Shown piece after piece: positions 51,160 to 60,803 of a DNA stretch of 64,000 nucleotides. The position numbers and the translations under genes are program-made. The stretch covers positions 124,001-188,000 of the forward strand of contig JACPOB010000045.1 of assembly GCA_016185145.1 (NCBI GenBank). The letters run 5' to 3'. The DNA is from Rhodospirillales bacterium. Lineage in GTDB: Bacteria; Pseudomonadota; Alphaproteobacteria; Reyranellales; Reyranellaceae. Numbering within the stretch: the stretch's first letter is position 1; each line of letters opens with the position of its first letter. The notes below the pieces were generated by a model. That model was not told the DNA's origin and made no database searches. It worked only from the letters and a program-made list of their open reading frames with translations.

Positions 51160-51241
51160 CCGGAGGCTCTTGTGAAGCTTTGCTGCGGCGCTCTAATAGA
51201 TGAAATTCCCCCACCGACAAAGAGCCACGGAGCGAAACGTC

Positions 51242-52027
51242 ATGGCGTCAGGCGTGCATAAGGTCGACATTTCCTGGGATCGCCGGTCCGGTGGCACGGT
51301 CGCCAATGTCGTGTTCGACAATTCGCGCCGGCTGAACGTAGTCAATCCGCCGGCCTTGCTCGATCTCACCGAGGCCTTCCTGGGGCTGGCGCGCGAGGAC
51401 GACCTGCGCGCCGTGGTCTTCTCCGGCGCCGGCGGTCGCGCCTTCATCGGCGGCGCCGACATCAACTACATGACCAGCATGAAGAGCTCGGAAGACGGCC
51501 GCGCCTTCATCACCATGATCCACAAGCTCTGCCAGGCCATCCGTGACTGTCCCGTGCCGGTGATCTGCCGCATGGAAGGCTACACCCTGGGCGGCGGGCT
51601 CGAGGTGGCGGCGGCCTGCGACATGCGCATCGCCGCCGACAACGCCTTCTTCGGCATGCCCGAGGTGCGGGTCGGCATACCGTCGGTGGTCGAGGCGGCG
51701 CTGCTGCCGCGCCTGATCGGATGGGGCCGCACCTCATGGCTGCTCATGACGGCGGAGAACATCGACGCCGCCACGGCCGACCGCTGGGGCCTGGTCGAGC
51801 AGGTGGTGCCCGCCGCCAGGCTCGATGCGGCGGTCGAGCGCTGTGTCGCCTCGATCGTCGAGGCCACGCCCAAGGCGGTGCGGGCGCAGAAACGGCTGAT
51901 GCGGCGCTGGGAGCGCCTGTCGCTCGACGAGGCGGTGCAGGCCGGCATCGACGCCTTCGCCCAGTCGGTCGCCGACGGCGAGCACATCGAGCGCATGGGC
52001 GCGTTCGTCAATCGCAAGAAGAAGTAA
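51242..52027 (+). CDS. Enoyl-CoA hydratase/isomerase-family protein
   Basis: A 261-residue crotonase-fold enzyme. The oxyanion-hole segments are SGAGGRAFIGGADINYM (about 60-76) and EGYTLGGGLEVAAACDMRIA (about 105-124). The region after FFGMPEVRVGIPSVVEAALLP holds one of the usual acidic positions. It could be a hydratase, isomerase or hydrolase. The ATG at 51242 is preceded by GGAG at 51229-51232. It leads an operon with a Bug binding protein (5 bp gap) and an AtuA-type gene, consistent with degradation of a branched or terpenoid acyl-CoA. Confidence 0.9.
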   Translation: MASGVHKVDISWDRRSGGTVANVVFDNSRRLNVVNPPALLDLTEAFLGLAREDDLRAVVFSGAGGRAFIGGADINYMTSMKSSEDGRAFITMIHKLCQAIRDCPVPVICRMEGYTLGGGLEVAAACDMRIAADNAFFGMPEVRVGIPSVVEAALLPRLIGWGRTSWLLMTAENIDAATADRWGLVEQVVPAARLDAAVERCVASIVEATPKAVRAQKRLMRRWERLSLDEAVQAGIDAFAQSVADGEHIERMGAFVNRKKK

Positions 52028-52032
52028 GAGTC

Positions 52033-52992
52033 ATGCTGGATCGCCGTCGGTTCATCCTGTCCACCGCCGCCCTTGCGGCCCCGGCTTCTGCCTTCGCGCA
52101 GGCATGGCCGGGCAAGCAGATCAGCCTGGTGATCCTGTTCGCCGCCGGCAGCGGCACCGACACCATGGCGCGCATCTTCGCCGAGAAGCTTTCAGCCCAG
52201 ACCGGCCAGCCCGTGGTCGTCGACAACAAGCCGGGCGGCAACGGCACCATCGCCGGCGCCTTCGTGGCGCGCGCCGCCCCCGACGGCCATACGCTGATGT
52301 TCACCTCGAACACCTCGCATGCCGCGGCGCCGGCGCTGGTCAAGAACATGCCGTACGATCCGGTCAAGGACTTCGAATGCGTCGGCCTGATCGGACTGGT
52401 GCCGTTCGTCGTGGTCGCCAATCCCAACGCCCCGTTCAACAACGTCAAGGAGCTGGTGGCCTACGCCAAGTCCAATCCCGGCAAGCTCTCCTTCGCCAGC
52501 GGCAACAGCACCGGCGTGGTGGCGGGCGAGACGCTGAAGCGCATGGCCGGCATCGACGTGCTGCACGTGCCCTACAAGAGCGTGCCGCCGGCGCTCAACG
52601 ATACGCTGAGCGGCACGGTGAACTACCTCTTCTCCGACGTCGGCACGGTGCTGCCGCACATCAAGGCGGGCCGCGTCAAGGCGATCGCCTCGATCTCGAG
52701 CCAGCGCTCACCCAACCTGCCCGACCTGCCGATATTGCGCGAGCAGGGCATCGATTTCGACCTGGACGGCTGGTACGCCATCTTCGCACCGGCGAGGACG
52801 CCGCGACTGGTCATCGACAGGCTGAACGCCATCATGCGCCAGGAATATTCGAGGCCGGAGATGCAGCAGCGCATGGCCGACATCAACGTCATCCTCAAGC
52901 TCGGCTCGCCGGAAGACCTGCTCGCCTTCCAGAGGGCCGAGATCGACAAGTGGCTGAAGCTGGCCGGCGAGGCCGGCATCCAACCGGAGTAG
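52033..52992 (+). CDS. Tripartite tricarboxylate (Bug-type) substrate-binding protein
   Basis: A 319-residue exported binding protein. The signal region has RRRFILSTAALAAPASAFAQ (residues 4-23, with a possible Tat-like Arg pair). Family blocks are WPGKQISLVILFAAGSGTD, TGQPVVVDNKPGGNGTIAG and HVPYKSVPPALNDTLSGTV. It has no TctA/TctB partners in the window. It is sandwiched between the enoyl-CoA hydratase and AtuA-type genes with gaps of 5 and 4 bp, so it is part of the same operon. Confidence 0.92.
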   Translation: MLDRRRFILSTAALAAPASAFAQAWPGKQISLVILFAAGSGTDTMARIFAEKLSAQTGQPVVVDNKPGGNGTIAGAFVARAAPDGHTLMFTSNTSHAAAPALVKNMPYDPVKDFECVGLIGLVPFVVVANPNAPFNNVKELVAYAKSNPGKLSFASGNSTGVVAGETLKRMAGIDVLHVPYKSVPPALNDTLSGTVNYLFSDVGTVLPHIKAGRVKAIASISSQRSPNLPDLPILREQGIDFDLDGWYAIFAPARTPRLVIDRLNAIMRQEYSRPEMQQRMADINVILKLGSPEDLLAFQRAEIDKWLKLAGEAGIQPE

Positions 52993-52996
52993 GCTC

Positions 52997-54805
52997 ATGA
53001 GCAAGACCGTCCGCATCGGCTGTCATTCGGGTTTCTGGGGCGACACCGAGACCGCCGCCGTCCAGCTCGTGCGCCACGGCAAGGTCGATTACCTGGTGAG
53101 CGACTATCTCGCCGAGGTCACCATGTCGATCATGGCGGCCCAGAAGCTGCGCAATCCGCAGATGGGCCACGCCACGGATTTTGTCCAGGTCGTGATGGCG
53201 CCGCTCGCCCGCGAGATCGCCGAGAAGAAGATCAAGGTGATCACCAACGCCGGCGGCGTGAACCCGCAGGCCTGCCGCGACGCCGTGCTCAAGGCGTGCG
53301 AGGCGGCGGGCGTGAAGCTCAAGGTCGCCGTCGTGCTGGGCGACGACCTGCTGCCGCGCGTCGACGAGCTGCGCGGACTCGACATCCGCGAGATGGATAC
53401 GGACGCTGAGCTGCCGGGCAAGATCGTCAGCATGAACGCCTATCTCGGCGGCTTTCCGATCGCCCGGGCGCTCGGCGAAGGCGCCGACGTCGTGATCACC
53501 GGGCGCTGCGTCGACTCGGCGGTGACCCTGGGCGCGTTGATCCACGCCTTCGGCTGGACCATGGACGATCACGACAGGCTCGCCGCCGGCACGCTCTGCG
53601 GCCACATCATCGAATGCGGCGCGCAGTGCAACGGCGGCAACTTCACCGACTGGCGGCTGGTGCCCGATTATGACGACATGGGCTTCCCGGTGGCCGAGGT
53701 TTCAGCCGACGGATCGTTCGTGCTGGGCAAGCCCGAGGGGAGCGGCGGCCTGATCACCACGGCCACGGTGGCCGAGCAGATGCTTTACGAGATCGGCGAT
53801 CCGCGCGCCTACATGGTGCCCGACGTGGTCTGCGATTTCACCCAGGCGACCTACGAGCAGGTCGGCAAGGACCGCGTGCGCGTATCGGGCGCCAAGGGCC
53901 GGCCGCCGACCGACAGCTACAAGGTTTCGACCACGTGGCCCAACGGCTACAAGCTCAGCGCCATCTTCATGCTGGGCGGCCGCGAGGCGGTGGCCAAAGG
54001 GCAACACAGCGCCGAGGCGATCGTCAAGAAGACGCGCCGCATGTTCCGCGAGAAGAACATGGGCGACTACCGCGACCTCAGCATAGAGATCATCGGCGGC
54101 GAGGCGACCTATGGGCCGCACGCGCGCACCCAGGACAGCCGCGAGGTGGTGGTCAAGATCGCGGCCAAGCACGACCAGAAGGAGGCGTTGGGCCTGCTCG
54201 GCCGCGAGATCGCGCCCATGGCGACCGGTGGCGTGGTCGGCATGACCGGCAGCTTCGGCGCTGGCCGAGTCTCGCCCTCGCCAGTGATTCGCATGTTCTC
54301 CTGCCTGGTGCCAAAGACCCTGGTGCCGGTGACGATCGAGATGGACGGCCGCAGCATCACGATGGAGCGCGCGGCCAAGAGCGGCGGCTTCACGGCGGCG
54401 GACCTGCCGGTCGAGGCGCCGGCCGGCCCGTCGCTGCCGGCCACCGGCCCGAACGCGGCGACCGCGACGGTGCCGCTGGTGGCGCTGGCCTACGGTCGCT
54501 CGGGCGACAAGGGCGACAACGCCAATATCGGCATCTTCGCACGCCGGCCCGAATACGAGCCCATCCTCGACGCGGAGGTGACGGAGGAGGCGGTGGCGAA
54601 GTACTTCGCCCATCGCATCCAGGGCAAGGTGAGCCGCTGGCGGCTGCCCGGCATCCACGGCTTCAACTTCCTGCTGCGCCAGGCGCTGGGCGGCGGCGGC
54701 ATGGCCTCGCTCAAGGCCGACCCGCTGGCCAAGGCGTTCGCGCAGATGCTCCTGGATATGCCTGTCCGGGTACCGGCATCGCTGGCCCAAAAGCTGGCGG
54801 CTTGA
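52997..54805 (+). CDS. AtuA-type protein with fused C-terminal AtuA-like domain
   Basis: A 602-residue protein. The N-terminal ~450 residues belong to the acyclic-terpene-utilisation AtuA family (DUF1446): GCHSGFWGDTETAAVQL, TNAGGVNPQACRDAVLKAC, VVITGRCVDSAVTLGAL and IIECGAQCNGGNFTDW. The C-terminal ~110 residues, after a Pro/Ala-rich linker, form the small AtuA-like domain (VALAYGRSGDKGDNANIGIF) that is a separate protein in some species. In Pseudomonas AtuA is linked to citronellol/geraniol breakdown, though its reaction is not firmly known. Co-transcription with enoyl-CoA hydratase supports acyl-CoA catabolism. Confidence 0.88.
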   Translation: MSKTVRIGCHSGFWGDTETAAVQLVRHGKVDYLVSDYLAEVTMSIMAAQKLRNPQMGHATDFVQVVMAPLAREIAEKKIKVITNAGGVNPQACRDAVLKACEAAGVKLKVAVVLGDDLLPRVDELRGLDIREMDTDAELPGKIVSMNAYLGGFPIARALGEGADVVITGRCVDSAVTLGALIHAFGWTMDDHDRLAAGTLCGHIIECGAQCNGGNFTDWRLVPDYDDMGFPVAEVSADGSFVLGKPEGSGGLITTATVAEQMLYEIGDPRAYMVPDVVCDFTQATYEQVGKDRVRVSGAKGRPPTDSYKVSTTWPNGYKLSAIFMLGGREAVAKGQHSAEAIVKKTRRMFREKNMGDYRDLSIEIIGGEATYGPHARTQDSREVVVKIAAKHDQKEALGLLGREIAPMATGGVVGMTGSFGAGRVSPSPVIRMFSCLVPKTLVPVTIEMDGRSITMERAAKSGGFTAADLPVEAPAGPSLPATGPNAATATVPLVALAYGRSGDKGDNANIGIFARRPEYEPILDAEVTEEAVAKYFAHRIQGKVSRWRLPGIHGFNFLLRQALGGGGMASLKADPLAKAFAQMLLDMPVRVPASLAQKLAA

Positions 54806-54819
54806 TGTATCCTGCGGGC

Positions 54820-54978
54820 ATGACCGCCCCTTCCAAGAACGACGACCGCGCCGAGCGACTGGCGGCCGCCTTGCGGGAAAACCTCAAGCGTCGTAAGGCG
54901 CAGGCACGCGCCCAGGACCGTATCCGGCAGGACGGCGCCAAGACCGAAGCTCAGCCCCCCAAAAGCCCCTCCAAATGA
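54820..54978 (+). CDS. Small conserved hypothetical protein upstream of dcd
   Basis: A 52-residue, highly basic and polar protein ([14 protein letters not shown]..., then [17 protein letters not shown]) with a disordered Pro/Lys tail. An in-frame ATG at 54805 overlaps the AtuA stop (TGATG) and would give 57 residues. The predicted helix with the KRRKAQAR cluster resembles short basic proteins found next to housekeeping genes in alphaproteobacteria. Its stop overlaps the dcd ATG (ATGA), which argues that it is translated. The function is unknown; nucleic-acid binding is only a guess. Confidence 0.65.
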   Translation: MTAPSKNDDRAERLAAALRENLKRRKAQARAQDRIRQDGAKTEAQPPKSPSK

Positions 54979-55529
54979 CCATTCTTTCCGATCGCTGGAT
55001 CCGCCGCATGTCGCAGGAAAAGGGCATGATCGAGCCCTTCGTCGACGCGCAAAAGCGCGACGGCGTGATCTCCTATGGGCTGTCGTCCTACGGCTACGAC
55101 GCGCGCGTCGGCAGCAACTTCAAGATCTTCACCAACGTCGATTCGGCGGTGGTCGACCCCAAGAACTTCGCCGCCAACAGCTTCGTCGACCGCACGACCG
55201 ACATCTGCATCATCCCGCCCAATTCCTTTGCCTTGGCGAGCACCGTCGAATACTTCCGCATCCCGCGCGACGTGCTGGTGATCTGCGTGGGCAAGTCGAC
55301 CTATGCGCGCTGTGGCATCATCGTGAACGTGACGCCGCTCGAACCCGAGTGGGAAGGCCACGTCACGCTGGAATTCTCCAACACCACGCCCTTGCCGGCC
55401 CGAATCTACGCCAACGAGGGCGCCTGCCAGTTCCTGTTCCTGCAGGGCAACGAACCTTGCGAGACCTCCTACCGCGACAAGGCCGGCAAGTACCAGGGCC
55501 AGCGCGGCGTCACCCTGCCCAAGATCTGA
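54975..55529 (+). CDS. dcd: dCTP deaminase
   Basis: A 184-residue trimeric enzyme converting dCTP to dUTP for thymidylate supply. It shows the family's [14 protein letters not shown] block (about 33-46), the nucleotide-binding [19 protein letters not shown] (about 104-122) and the catalytic Glu in [14 protein letters not shown] (about 131), ending with [13 protein letters not shown]. Length matches the bacterial enzyme. It overlaps the small upstream ORF (ATGA) and is 14 bp before murA. Confidence 0.96.
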   Translation: MTILSDRWIRRMSQEKGMIEPFVDAQKRDGVISYGLSSYGYDARVGSNFKIFTNVDSAVVDPKNFAANSFVDRTTDICIIPPNSFALASTVEYFRIPRDVLVICVGKSTYARCGIIVNVTPLEPEWEGHVTLEFSNTTPLPARIYANEGACQFLFLQGNEPCETSYRDKAGKYQGQRGVTLPKI

Positions 55530-55543
55530 CGGGAGGAGGGATC

Positions 55544-56824
55544 ATGGACCGACTCCGCATAAAGGGCGGCCGCCAGCTCAACGGCAAGATCCGCATTTCC
55601 GGCTCCAAGAATGCCTCTCTGCCGTTGATGGTCGCTGCGCTGCTGACCGACCGCAAGCTCACGCTGCACAACGTGCCGCGGCTCGCCGACATCACCACCA
55701 TGATCCAGCTCCTCAAGCAGCATGGCGTGGAGGTGAACGCGGGCCCCGGCGAGAACGGCCACGACCGCGGCACGACTCTCACCCTGCAGGCCGGCAAGAT
55801 CGCGTCGACCACGGCGCCCTACGACATCGTGCGCAAGATGCGCGCCTCGGTGCTGGTGCTGGGGCCCCTGCTGGCGCGCGAAGGCGAGGCGCGGGTCTCG
55901 CTGCCCGGCGGCTGCGCCATCGGCGCGCGCCCGGTCGACCTGCACATTGCCGGCCTGAAGGCGATGGGTGCCCAGATCGACATCGACGGTGGCTATCTTG
56001 TCGCCAAGGCGCCCAAGGGGCTGAAGGGCGCCCGCTTCACCTTCCCCAAGGTGTCGGTCGGCGCCACCGAGAACCTGATGATGGCGGCGGCGCTGGCCAA
56101 GGGCACGACGGTGCTCGACAACGCCGCGCGCGAGCCCGAGATCGGCGATCTCGCCGAGTGCCTGGTCGGCATGGGCGTGCCGGTGCGCGGCATCGGCACG
56201 GAGACGCTCACCATCGAGGGCGTGCGCTCGCTCAAGGACGCCTCGCATCGCGTCATCCCCGATCGGATCGAGACCGGCACCTATGCCATGGCGGTGGCGA
56301 TGACGGCGGGAGACGTCGAGCTCCTGGGCGGCCGGCTAGACCTGATCGAATCGGCGGCGCAGACCTTGGGCGCGGCCGGCGTCACGCTCGAGAAGACGGA
56401 GAAGGGCCTGCGCGTGCATCGCACCAACGGTGCGCTGACCGGCGTCGACGTCATGACCGAGCCCTATCCCGGTTTCCCGACCGACCTTCAGGCGCAGATG
56501 ATGGCGCTGATGACCCGCGCCGAGGGCGCCTCGATGATCACCGAGACGGTATTCGAGAGCCGCTTCATGCACGTACCCGAGCTGGCACGCATGGGCGCCA
56601 ACGTCACCGTCCATCACGAATCGGCCCTGGTGCGCGGGGTGCCGAAGCTGCGCGGCGCGGAGGTCATGGCGACCGACCTGCGCGCCTCGGTGTCGCTTGC
56701 CATCGCGGCCCTTGCCGCCGACGGCGACACCGTCGTGAACCGGCTCTATCATCTCGATCGCGGCTACGAGCGGCTCGAGGAGAAGCTCGCCGCCTGCGGC
56801 GCCGACATAGAGCGGTTGAAATGA
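55544..56824 (+). CDS. murA: UDP-N-acetylglucosamine 1-carboxyvinyltransferase
   Basis: A 426-residue enzyme of the first committed step of peptidoglycan synthesis, adding enolpyruvate from PEP to UDP-GlcNAc. Key residues are K22/N23 ([10 protein letters not shown]), the PEP-binding catalytic Cys C124 ([16 protein letters not shown], so fosfomycin-type Cys not Asp), the loop [17 protein letters not shown] and the C-terminal [32 protein letters not shown] (55531-55539) precedes the ATG at 55544. It is followed by a 73-bp palindromic element before the DUF2948 gene. Confidence 0.97.
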   Translation: MDRLRIKGGRQLNGKIRISGSKNASLPLMVAALLTDRKLTLHNVPRLADITTMIQLLKQHGVEVNAGPGENGHDRGTTLTLQAGKIASTTAPYDIVRKMRASVLVLGPLLAREGEARVSLPGGCAIGARPVDLHIAGLKAMGAQIDIDGGYLVAKAPKGLKGARFTFPKVSVGATENLMMAAALAKGTTVLDNAAREPEIGDLAECLVGMGVPVRGIGTETLTIEGVRSLKDASHRVIPDRIETGTYAMAVAMTAGDVELLGGRLDLIESAAQTLGAAGVTLEKTEKGLRVHRTNGALTGVDVMTEPYPGFPTDLQAQMMALMTRAEGASMITETVFESRFMHVPELARMGANVTVHHESALVRGVPKLRGAEVMATDLRASVSLAIAALAADGDTVVNRLYHLDRGYERLEEKLAACGADIERLK

Positions 56825-56850
56825 TCATGGCGTCCAATCATCGCGTCGCC

Positions 56851-56923
56851 GGGGGCGCGCCACTCCAGTGGCGCGTCTTCGCGCGCAACCCCGAAGATCG
56901 CGCGACTGGAGTCGCGCGCCCCC
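56851..56923. repeat. 73-bp palindromic element between murA and the DUF2948 gene
   Basis: The 25-nt arm at 56851-56875 is complementary to the arm at 56899-56923 at 23 of 25 positions. The spacer contains a further short inverted repeat (TCTTCG/CGAAGA). The transcript would form a long, very stable hairpin inside the operon. It looks like an inserted intergenic repeat, ending 4 bp before the DUF2948 ATG, and it could attenuate or process the message. Confidence 0.7.
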
Positions 56924-56927
56924 AGCC

Positions 56928-57350
56928 ATGAGCGGACTGAAACTGACCGCGCTGGACGCGGACGACCTGGACGTCATATCGGCGGCGGTCCAGGACGCGC
57001 TGGTGGCGGTGCGCGACTGCGCCTATCTCAAGGACGAGAAGCGCTTCGTTCTGCTTTTGAACCGGTTCCGCTGGGAGGCCGACCCGACCGTCGACGCCGC
57101 CTATTCGCGCACCCATTCCGCCCTTGTTTTCAACGAGGTGACGGCCGTCCATCATCAGCACATCCCGCTCGGCGAGCCCGACCGCATGCTCGAACTGCTG
57201 GCTGTGTCGCAGGAACATGAGCGTTCAGTCACGCTGCGGTTCGCCGCAGGCCGCGCCATACGGCTGGAAATCGGCCGGCTTGCGTGCCATTTGGGGGATG
57301 TCGGGGAGCCTTGGGCCACCCCGTGGAAGCCCGCCCATCCGGTCGAATAG
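56928..57350 (+). CDS. DUF2948 family protein
   Basis: A 140-residue soluble protein conserved next to murA/hisG in alphaproteobacteria. It has the family's beginning [21 protein letters not shown], then [26 protein letters not shown] in pieces, and the closing [18 protein letters not shown]. No catalytic motif or signal is visible and the function is unknown. The ATG at 56928 lies just after the palindromic element; the upstream extension of the frame is that element and is not protein-like. Confidence 0.88.
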   Translation: MSGLKLTALDADDLDVISAAVQDALVAVRDCAYLKDEKRFVLLLNRFRWEADPTVDAAYSRTHSALVFNEVTAVHHQHIPLGEPDRMLELLAVSQEHERSVTLRFAAGRAIRLEIGRLACHLGDVGEPWATPWKPAHPVE

Positions 57351-57388
57351 CCCGGCTCAGGCGGGCATTCGTTACTGGAGCAACTGTC

Positions 57389-58057
57389 GTGTCCGGCGAA
57401 GCCAACGAAAAGCTCATCCTGGCGCTGCCCAAGGGCCGCATCTTCAAGGAAGCGTCGCCTCTGTTCGCGCGCGTCGGCATCGAGCCGGAGGCGGCCTTCG
57501 CCGATCCCGAGGCGCGCCAGCTTCGCTTCACCACGAACCATCCCGACCTCGACATCATCCGCGTGCGCTCCTTCGACGTCGCCACGTTCGTCGCCTTCGG
57601 CGCCGCCCATCTCGGTATCGCCGGCTCCGACGTGCTGATGGAGTTCGACTATCCGGAGATCTATGCGCCGATCGATCTGAATATCGGCCACTGCCGCCTG
57701 GCCGTCGCCGAGCCTGCCGAGATGGCGAGCGGCGACGACCCGAGGCGCTGGAGCCACGTCCGCATCGCCACCAAGTATCCCGAGGTGACGCGCCGCCACT
57801 TCGCCGCGCGCGGCGTGCAGGCCGAGTGCGTGAAGCTCTCGGGCGCCATGGAACTGGCGCCGTCGCTCGGCCTCAGCCATCGCATCGTCGACCTCGTCGA
57901 TTCGGGCCGCACGCTCAAGGAGAACGGCCTGGTCGAGATCGAGCACATCGCCGACATCACCTCGCGCTTCATCGTCAATCGCGCCGCGCTCAAGACGCAG
58001 CCCGAGCGCATCGGCCGCTGGGTCGACCGCTTTCGCGAGATCTCAAGTGCAGCCTGA
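57389..58057 (+). CDS. hisG: ATP phosphoribosyltransferase, short form
   Basis: A 222-residue enzyme of the first step of histidine synthesis (ATP plus PRPP). The short form lacks the C-terminal regulatory domain, so it should depend on a HisZ partner, which is not in this window. Visible blocks are [49 protein letters not shown] and the PRPP loop [19 protein letters not shown] (about 150-168). It starts with GTG at 57389 after CTGGAG. Its 3' end overlaps hisD by 11 bp. Confidence 0.95.
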   Translation: MSGEANEKLILALPKGRIFKEASPLFARVGIEPEAAFADPEARQLRFTTNHPDLDIIRVRSFDVATFVAFGAAHLGIAGSDVLMEFDYPEIYAPIDLNIGHCRLAVAEPAEMASGDDPRRWSHVRIATKYPEVTRRHFAARGVQAECVKLSGAMELAPSLGLSHRIVDLVDSGRTLKENGLVEIEHIADITSRFIVNRAALKTQPERIGRWVDRFREISSAA

Positions 58058-59369
58058 AGAGGGGCTGCCTAAACGGCTCGATGCTGCGGCGCCGGGCTTC
58101 GAAAAGGATTTTTCGACCTTCCTCGGGCGCAACCGCGACAGCGACGAGAACGTCGATCGCGTCGTCGCCGACATCATCGCCGACGTGCGTGCCCGCGGCG
58201 ATGCGGCGGTCGTCGAGTACACGAAGAAGTTCGACAAGGTCGACACCGATGCGGCGGGCCTGCGCATCGCCGATGCCGAGCGCCGCGCGGCGGCGGCCAA
58301 GGCCTCGCCGGCCGAGCGCGAGGCGCTGGCCTTCGCCGCCCGGCGCATAGAGGCCTTCCATCGCGCACTGATGCCCAAGGACGTCGACTTCACCGACGCC
58401 ACCGGCACGCGGCTGGGCGCGCGCTACCGGCCGATCGATTCGGTCGGCGTCTATGTGCCCGGCGGCACTGCGGCCTATCCGTCGTCGGTGCTGATGAACA
58501 TCGTGCCGGCCAAGGTGGCGGGCGTGGCCCGCATCGTCATGGTCGTGCCGACGCCTGGCGGCGTGCTCAATCCGCTGGTCATGCTGGCGGCCGAGATCGC
58601 CGGCGCCGACGAGGTCTGGCGCATCGGCGGCGCCCAGGCCGTGGCGGCGCTGGCCTACGGCACGCAATCGATCGCGGCGGTCGACAAGATCACCGGCCCG
58701 GGCAACGCCTATGTCGCGGCCGCCAAGCGCCGCGTATTCGGCCAGGTCGGCATCGACCTCATCGCCGGCCCGTCCGAGATCCTGGTCGTTGCCGATGGCC
58801 GGAACGATCCCGCCTGGATCGCCGCCGATCTTCTGTCGCAGGCCGAGCACGACGCCTCCTCGCAGTCGATCCTGATCACCGACGATGCCGCCTTCGCCGA
58901 TCGCGTGGCCGCCGCCGTCGAGACCGAGCTTTCCGGGATGGCGCGCGCCGACATCGCGCGGGCGAGCTGGCGCGACAATGGCTGCATCATCCTGGTGCCC
59001 GACCTTTCAGCCTCGGCGCCGATCGTCGACCGCATCGCCGCCGAGCATGTCGAGCTCGCGATGGAGGCGGCCCCCGCGGAAGCGCTCGCCCAGCGCATCC
59101 GCCATGCCGGCGCGATCTTCATCGGCCGCCACACGCCCGAGGCGATCGGCGACTATGTCGCCGGCACCAACCACGTGCTGCCGACCTCGCGGGCGGCGCG
59201 CTTCTCCGGCGGGCTCGGCGTCGCCGATTTCCTGAAGCGCACCTCGCTGGTCGCCTGCACGCCCGAGGCGCTGGCCGAGCTGGGGCCGGCGGCGCTGGCG
59301 CTGGCCGAAGCCGAGGGGCTGGGCGCGCACGGCCGGTCGGTGTCGATCCGGTTGAACCGCCGCGGCTAG
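58047..59369 (+). CDS. hisD: Histidinol dehydrogenase
   Basis: A 440-residue NAD- and Zn-dependent enzyme performing the last two oxidations of histidine synthesis. Signature blocks are [20 protein letters not shown] (about 136-155), [32 protein letters not shown], the Zn/catalytic [16 protein letters not shown], and near the end [18 protein letters not shown]. Start is GTG 58047, overlapping hisG by 11 bp, so the two are co-translated. Length is normal. Confidence 0.97.
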   Translation: MQPEEGLPKRLDAAAPGFEKDFSTFLGRNRDSDENVDRVVADIIADVRARGDAAVVEYTKKFDKVDTDAAGLRIADAERRAAAAKASPAEREALAFAARRIEAFHRALMPKDVDFTDATGTRLGARYRPIDSVGVYVPGGTAAYPSSVLMNIVPAKVAGVARIVMVVPTPGGVLNPLVMLAAEIAGADEVWRIGGAQAVAALAYGTQSIAAVDKITGPGNAYVAAAKRRVFGQVGIDLIAGPSEILVVADGRNDPAWIAADLLSQAEHDASSQSILITDDAAFADRVAAAVETELSGMARADIARASWRDNGCIILVPDLSASAPIVDRIAAEHVELAMEAAPAEALAQRIRHAGAIFIGRHTPEAIGDYVAGTNHVLPTSRAARFSGGLGVADFLKRTSLVACTPEALAELGPAALALAEAEGLGAHGRSVSIRLNRRG

Positions 59370-59385
59370 GTCGCATGACCGCCCC

Positions 59386-59865
59386 ATGACGACCAAGGTC
59401 GCCCGCCGCATCATCGACGTCGCGCTCGACGAGGAGTCGGTGGCGCGGCGCTCGCCCGAGGTCGAGCACGAGCGCGCGGTGGCGCTGTTCGACCTCCTCG
59501 AGGAGAACGATTTCGCCCTGGTCGGCAACGCGCCCGGTCCCTATCGGCTGCGCATCGGCATCTTCGAGCAGCGGCTGGTGTTCGACGTGCGCGACGAGGG
59601 CGACAACAAGTTGCGCGACATCGTCCTGTCGCTGACGCCCTTCCGCAAGGTCGTGAAGGACTACTTCCTGATCTGCGAAAGCTACTACGCCGCCATCAAG
59701 AAGCTCAGCCCCTCGCAGATCGAGGCGCTCGACATGGGGCGGCGCGGCCTGCACAACGAGGGCTCCGAGCTGCTGCGCGAGCGGCTCGACGGCAAGATCG
59801 AGCTCGACCTCGACACGGCGCGCCGACTGTTCACCCTGATCTGCGCCCTGCACATCAAGCTGTGA
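59386..59865 (+). CDS. UPF0262 family protein
   Basis: A 159-residue soluble protein of a conserved alphaproteobacterial family found after hisD. It begins [20 protein letters not shown] and contains [39 protein letters not shown] and the C-terminal [19 protein letters not shown]. No enzyme motif, signal or membrane segment is seen and the function is unknown. It lies 16 bp after hisD and 4 bp before the phosphatase gene, so the three are probably co-transcribed. Confidence 0.9.
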   Translation: MTTKVARRIIDVALDEESVARRSPEVEHERAVALFDLLEENDFALVGNAPGPYRLRIGIFEQRLVFDVRDEGDNKLRDIVLSLTPFRKVVKDYFLICESYYAAIKKLSPSQIEALDMGRRGLHNEGSELLRERLDGKIELDLDTARRLFTLICALHIKL

Positions 59866-59869
59866 TGCG

Positions 59870-60319
59870 ATGGCGATGAACGGCCTTCCCGCCAGCGTGC
59901 TGTTCGCCTGCAGCGAGAATTCCGTGCGCTCGCCGATGGCCGAGGCGCTGGCCAAGCGGCTCTACGGCCAGGCGTCGTACATCGATTCGGTCGGCGTCCG
60001 GGCGACCGGTGTCGACGGCTTCGTCGCGGCAGCGTTGGACGAGGTCGGCATCGACGTCCATCGCCATCACGCCAAGACGTTCGGCGACGTCGATCCGAGC
60101 TCGTTCGACCTGATCGTGACGTTGTCGCCCGAAGCGCATCACCAGGCGCTGGAAGTCACGCGCGGCACGGCGGCCGAGGTCGAGTACTGGCCGGTGCCCG
60201 ATCCCAGCGCCGTCGAAGGTTCGCGCGAGATGCGGCTGGATGCCTATCGCCGCATGCGCGATCAGCTCTTGGCGCGCCTGAAGGTGCGCTTCGGCGCACC
60301 CTCGGGCCCATCGGTGTAA
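59870..60319 (+). CDS. Low-molecular-weight phosphotyrosine phosphatase-family protein
   Basis: A 149-residue cytoplasmic protein with the P-loop C14-x5-R20 (VLFACSENSVRSPMAEAL) near the N-terminus and an Asp in the WPVPDPS segment (D111) that matches the family's general acid. It resembles both LMW protein phosphatases and arsenate reductases of the same fold; the single N-terminal Cys and VPDPS loop favour the phosphatase. In many relatives this gene directly precedes infA; here three leftward genes intervene. Its stop is 3 bp from the end of the convergent small exported-protein gene. Confidence 0.87.
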   Translation: MAMNGLPASVLFACSENSVRSPMAEALAKRLYGQASYIDSVGVRATGVDGFVAAALDEVGIDVHRHHAKTFGDVDPSSFDLIVTLSPEAHHQALEVTRGTAAEVEYWPVPDPSAVEGSREMRLDAYRRMRDQLLARLKVRFGAPSGPSV

Positions 60320-60322
60320 CTC

Positions 60323-60673
60323 TTACTGGTGAGCCGTCTCAGTGATGTGGCCGGACTGGTCGAGCGCCACCTCGACGTCGGCCGGGCCCTTGTAGGCCAA
60401 TGCATGCCAGGTGCCGGCGGTGTCGCGGTACAGGCTGTTGACGCCGGTGTAGCCTGCTCCGCGGATGTGCTCCTTCACGTAGGCTTCCTCGGCCGTGCCG
60501 TTCTGCGGCGCGACGGTGCCCTTGGGATCGCGTGCCAGCGGCGGCATGGCGTTGTAGTTCTGGGTGGCGGTCGACACGCCGGTTCCGGCGAGAGGAACGG
60601 ACTGCGCCTGGACGGCGGATGCAGAAGCGATGCAGATGCCAAGCAGGCTGAGCGTGATAAGCGTACGATTCAT
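60323..60673 (-). CDS. Small exported protein of unknown function
   Basis: A 116-residue protein with a clear Sec signal (residues 1-23, SAVQAQ end) and a mature part of about 93 residues. The N-terminal mature half is polar and Pro/Gly rich (MPPLARDPKGTVAP). The second half has AEEAYVKEHIRGAGYTGVNSL and then strands ending DVEVALDQSGHITETA, which recalls small PepSY- or YpeB-like periplasmic domains. It is not firmly recognisable. It is convergent with the phosphatase gene and co-directional with the two paralogues further right. Confidence 0.72.
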   Translation of the reverse strand: MNRTLITLSLLGICIASASAVQAQSVPLAGTGVSTATQNYNAMPPLARDPKGTVAPQNGTAEEAYVKEHIRGAGYTGVNSLYRDTAGTWHALAYKGPADVEVALDQSGHITETAHQ

Positions 60674-60803
60674 CGAACTACTCCTCGGTTACTAACGCGG
60701 GCGGAGCATTCGTCCGGATTGTGATTGAAATGTGCCGAATACGCGTCGCTGCACGCATGGCAGAGTCCATGCGCGCAATGCTTCGTGTAAGTACGACGTA
60801 AGT

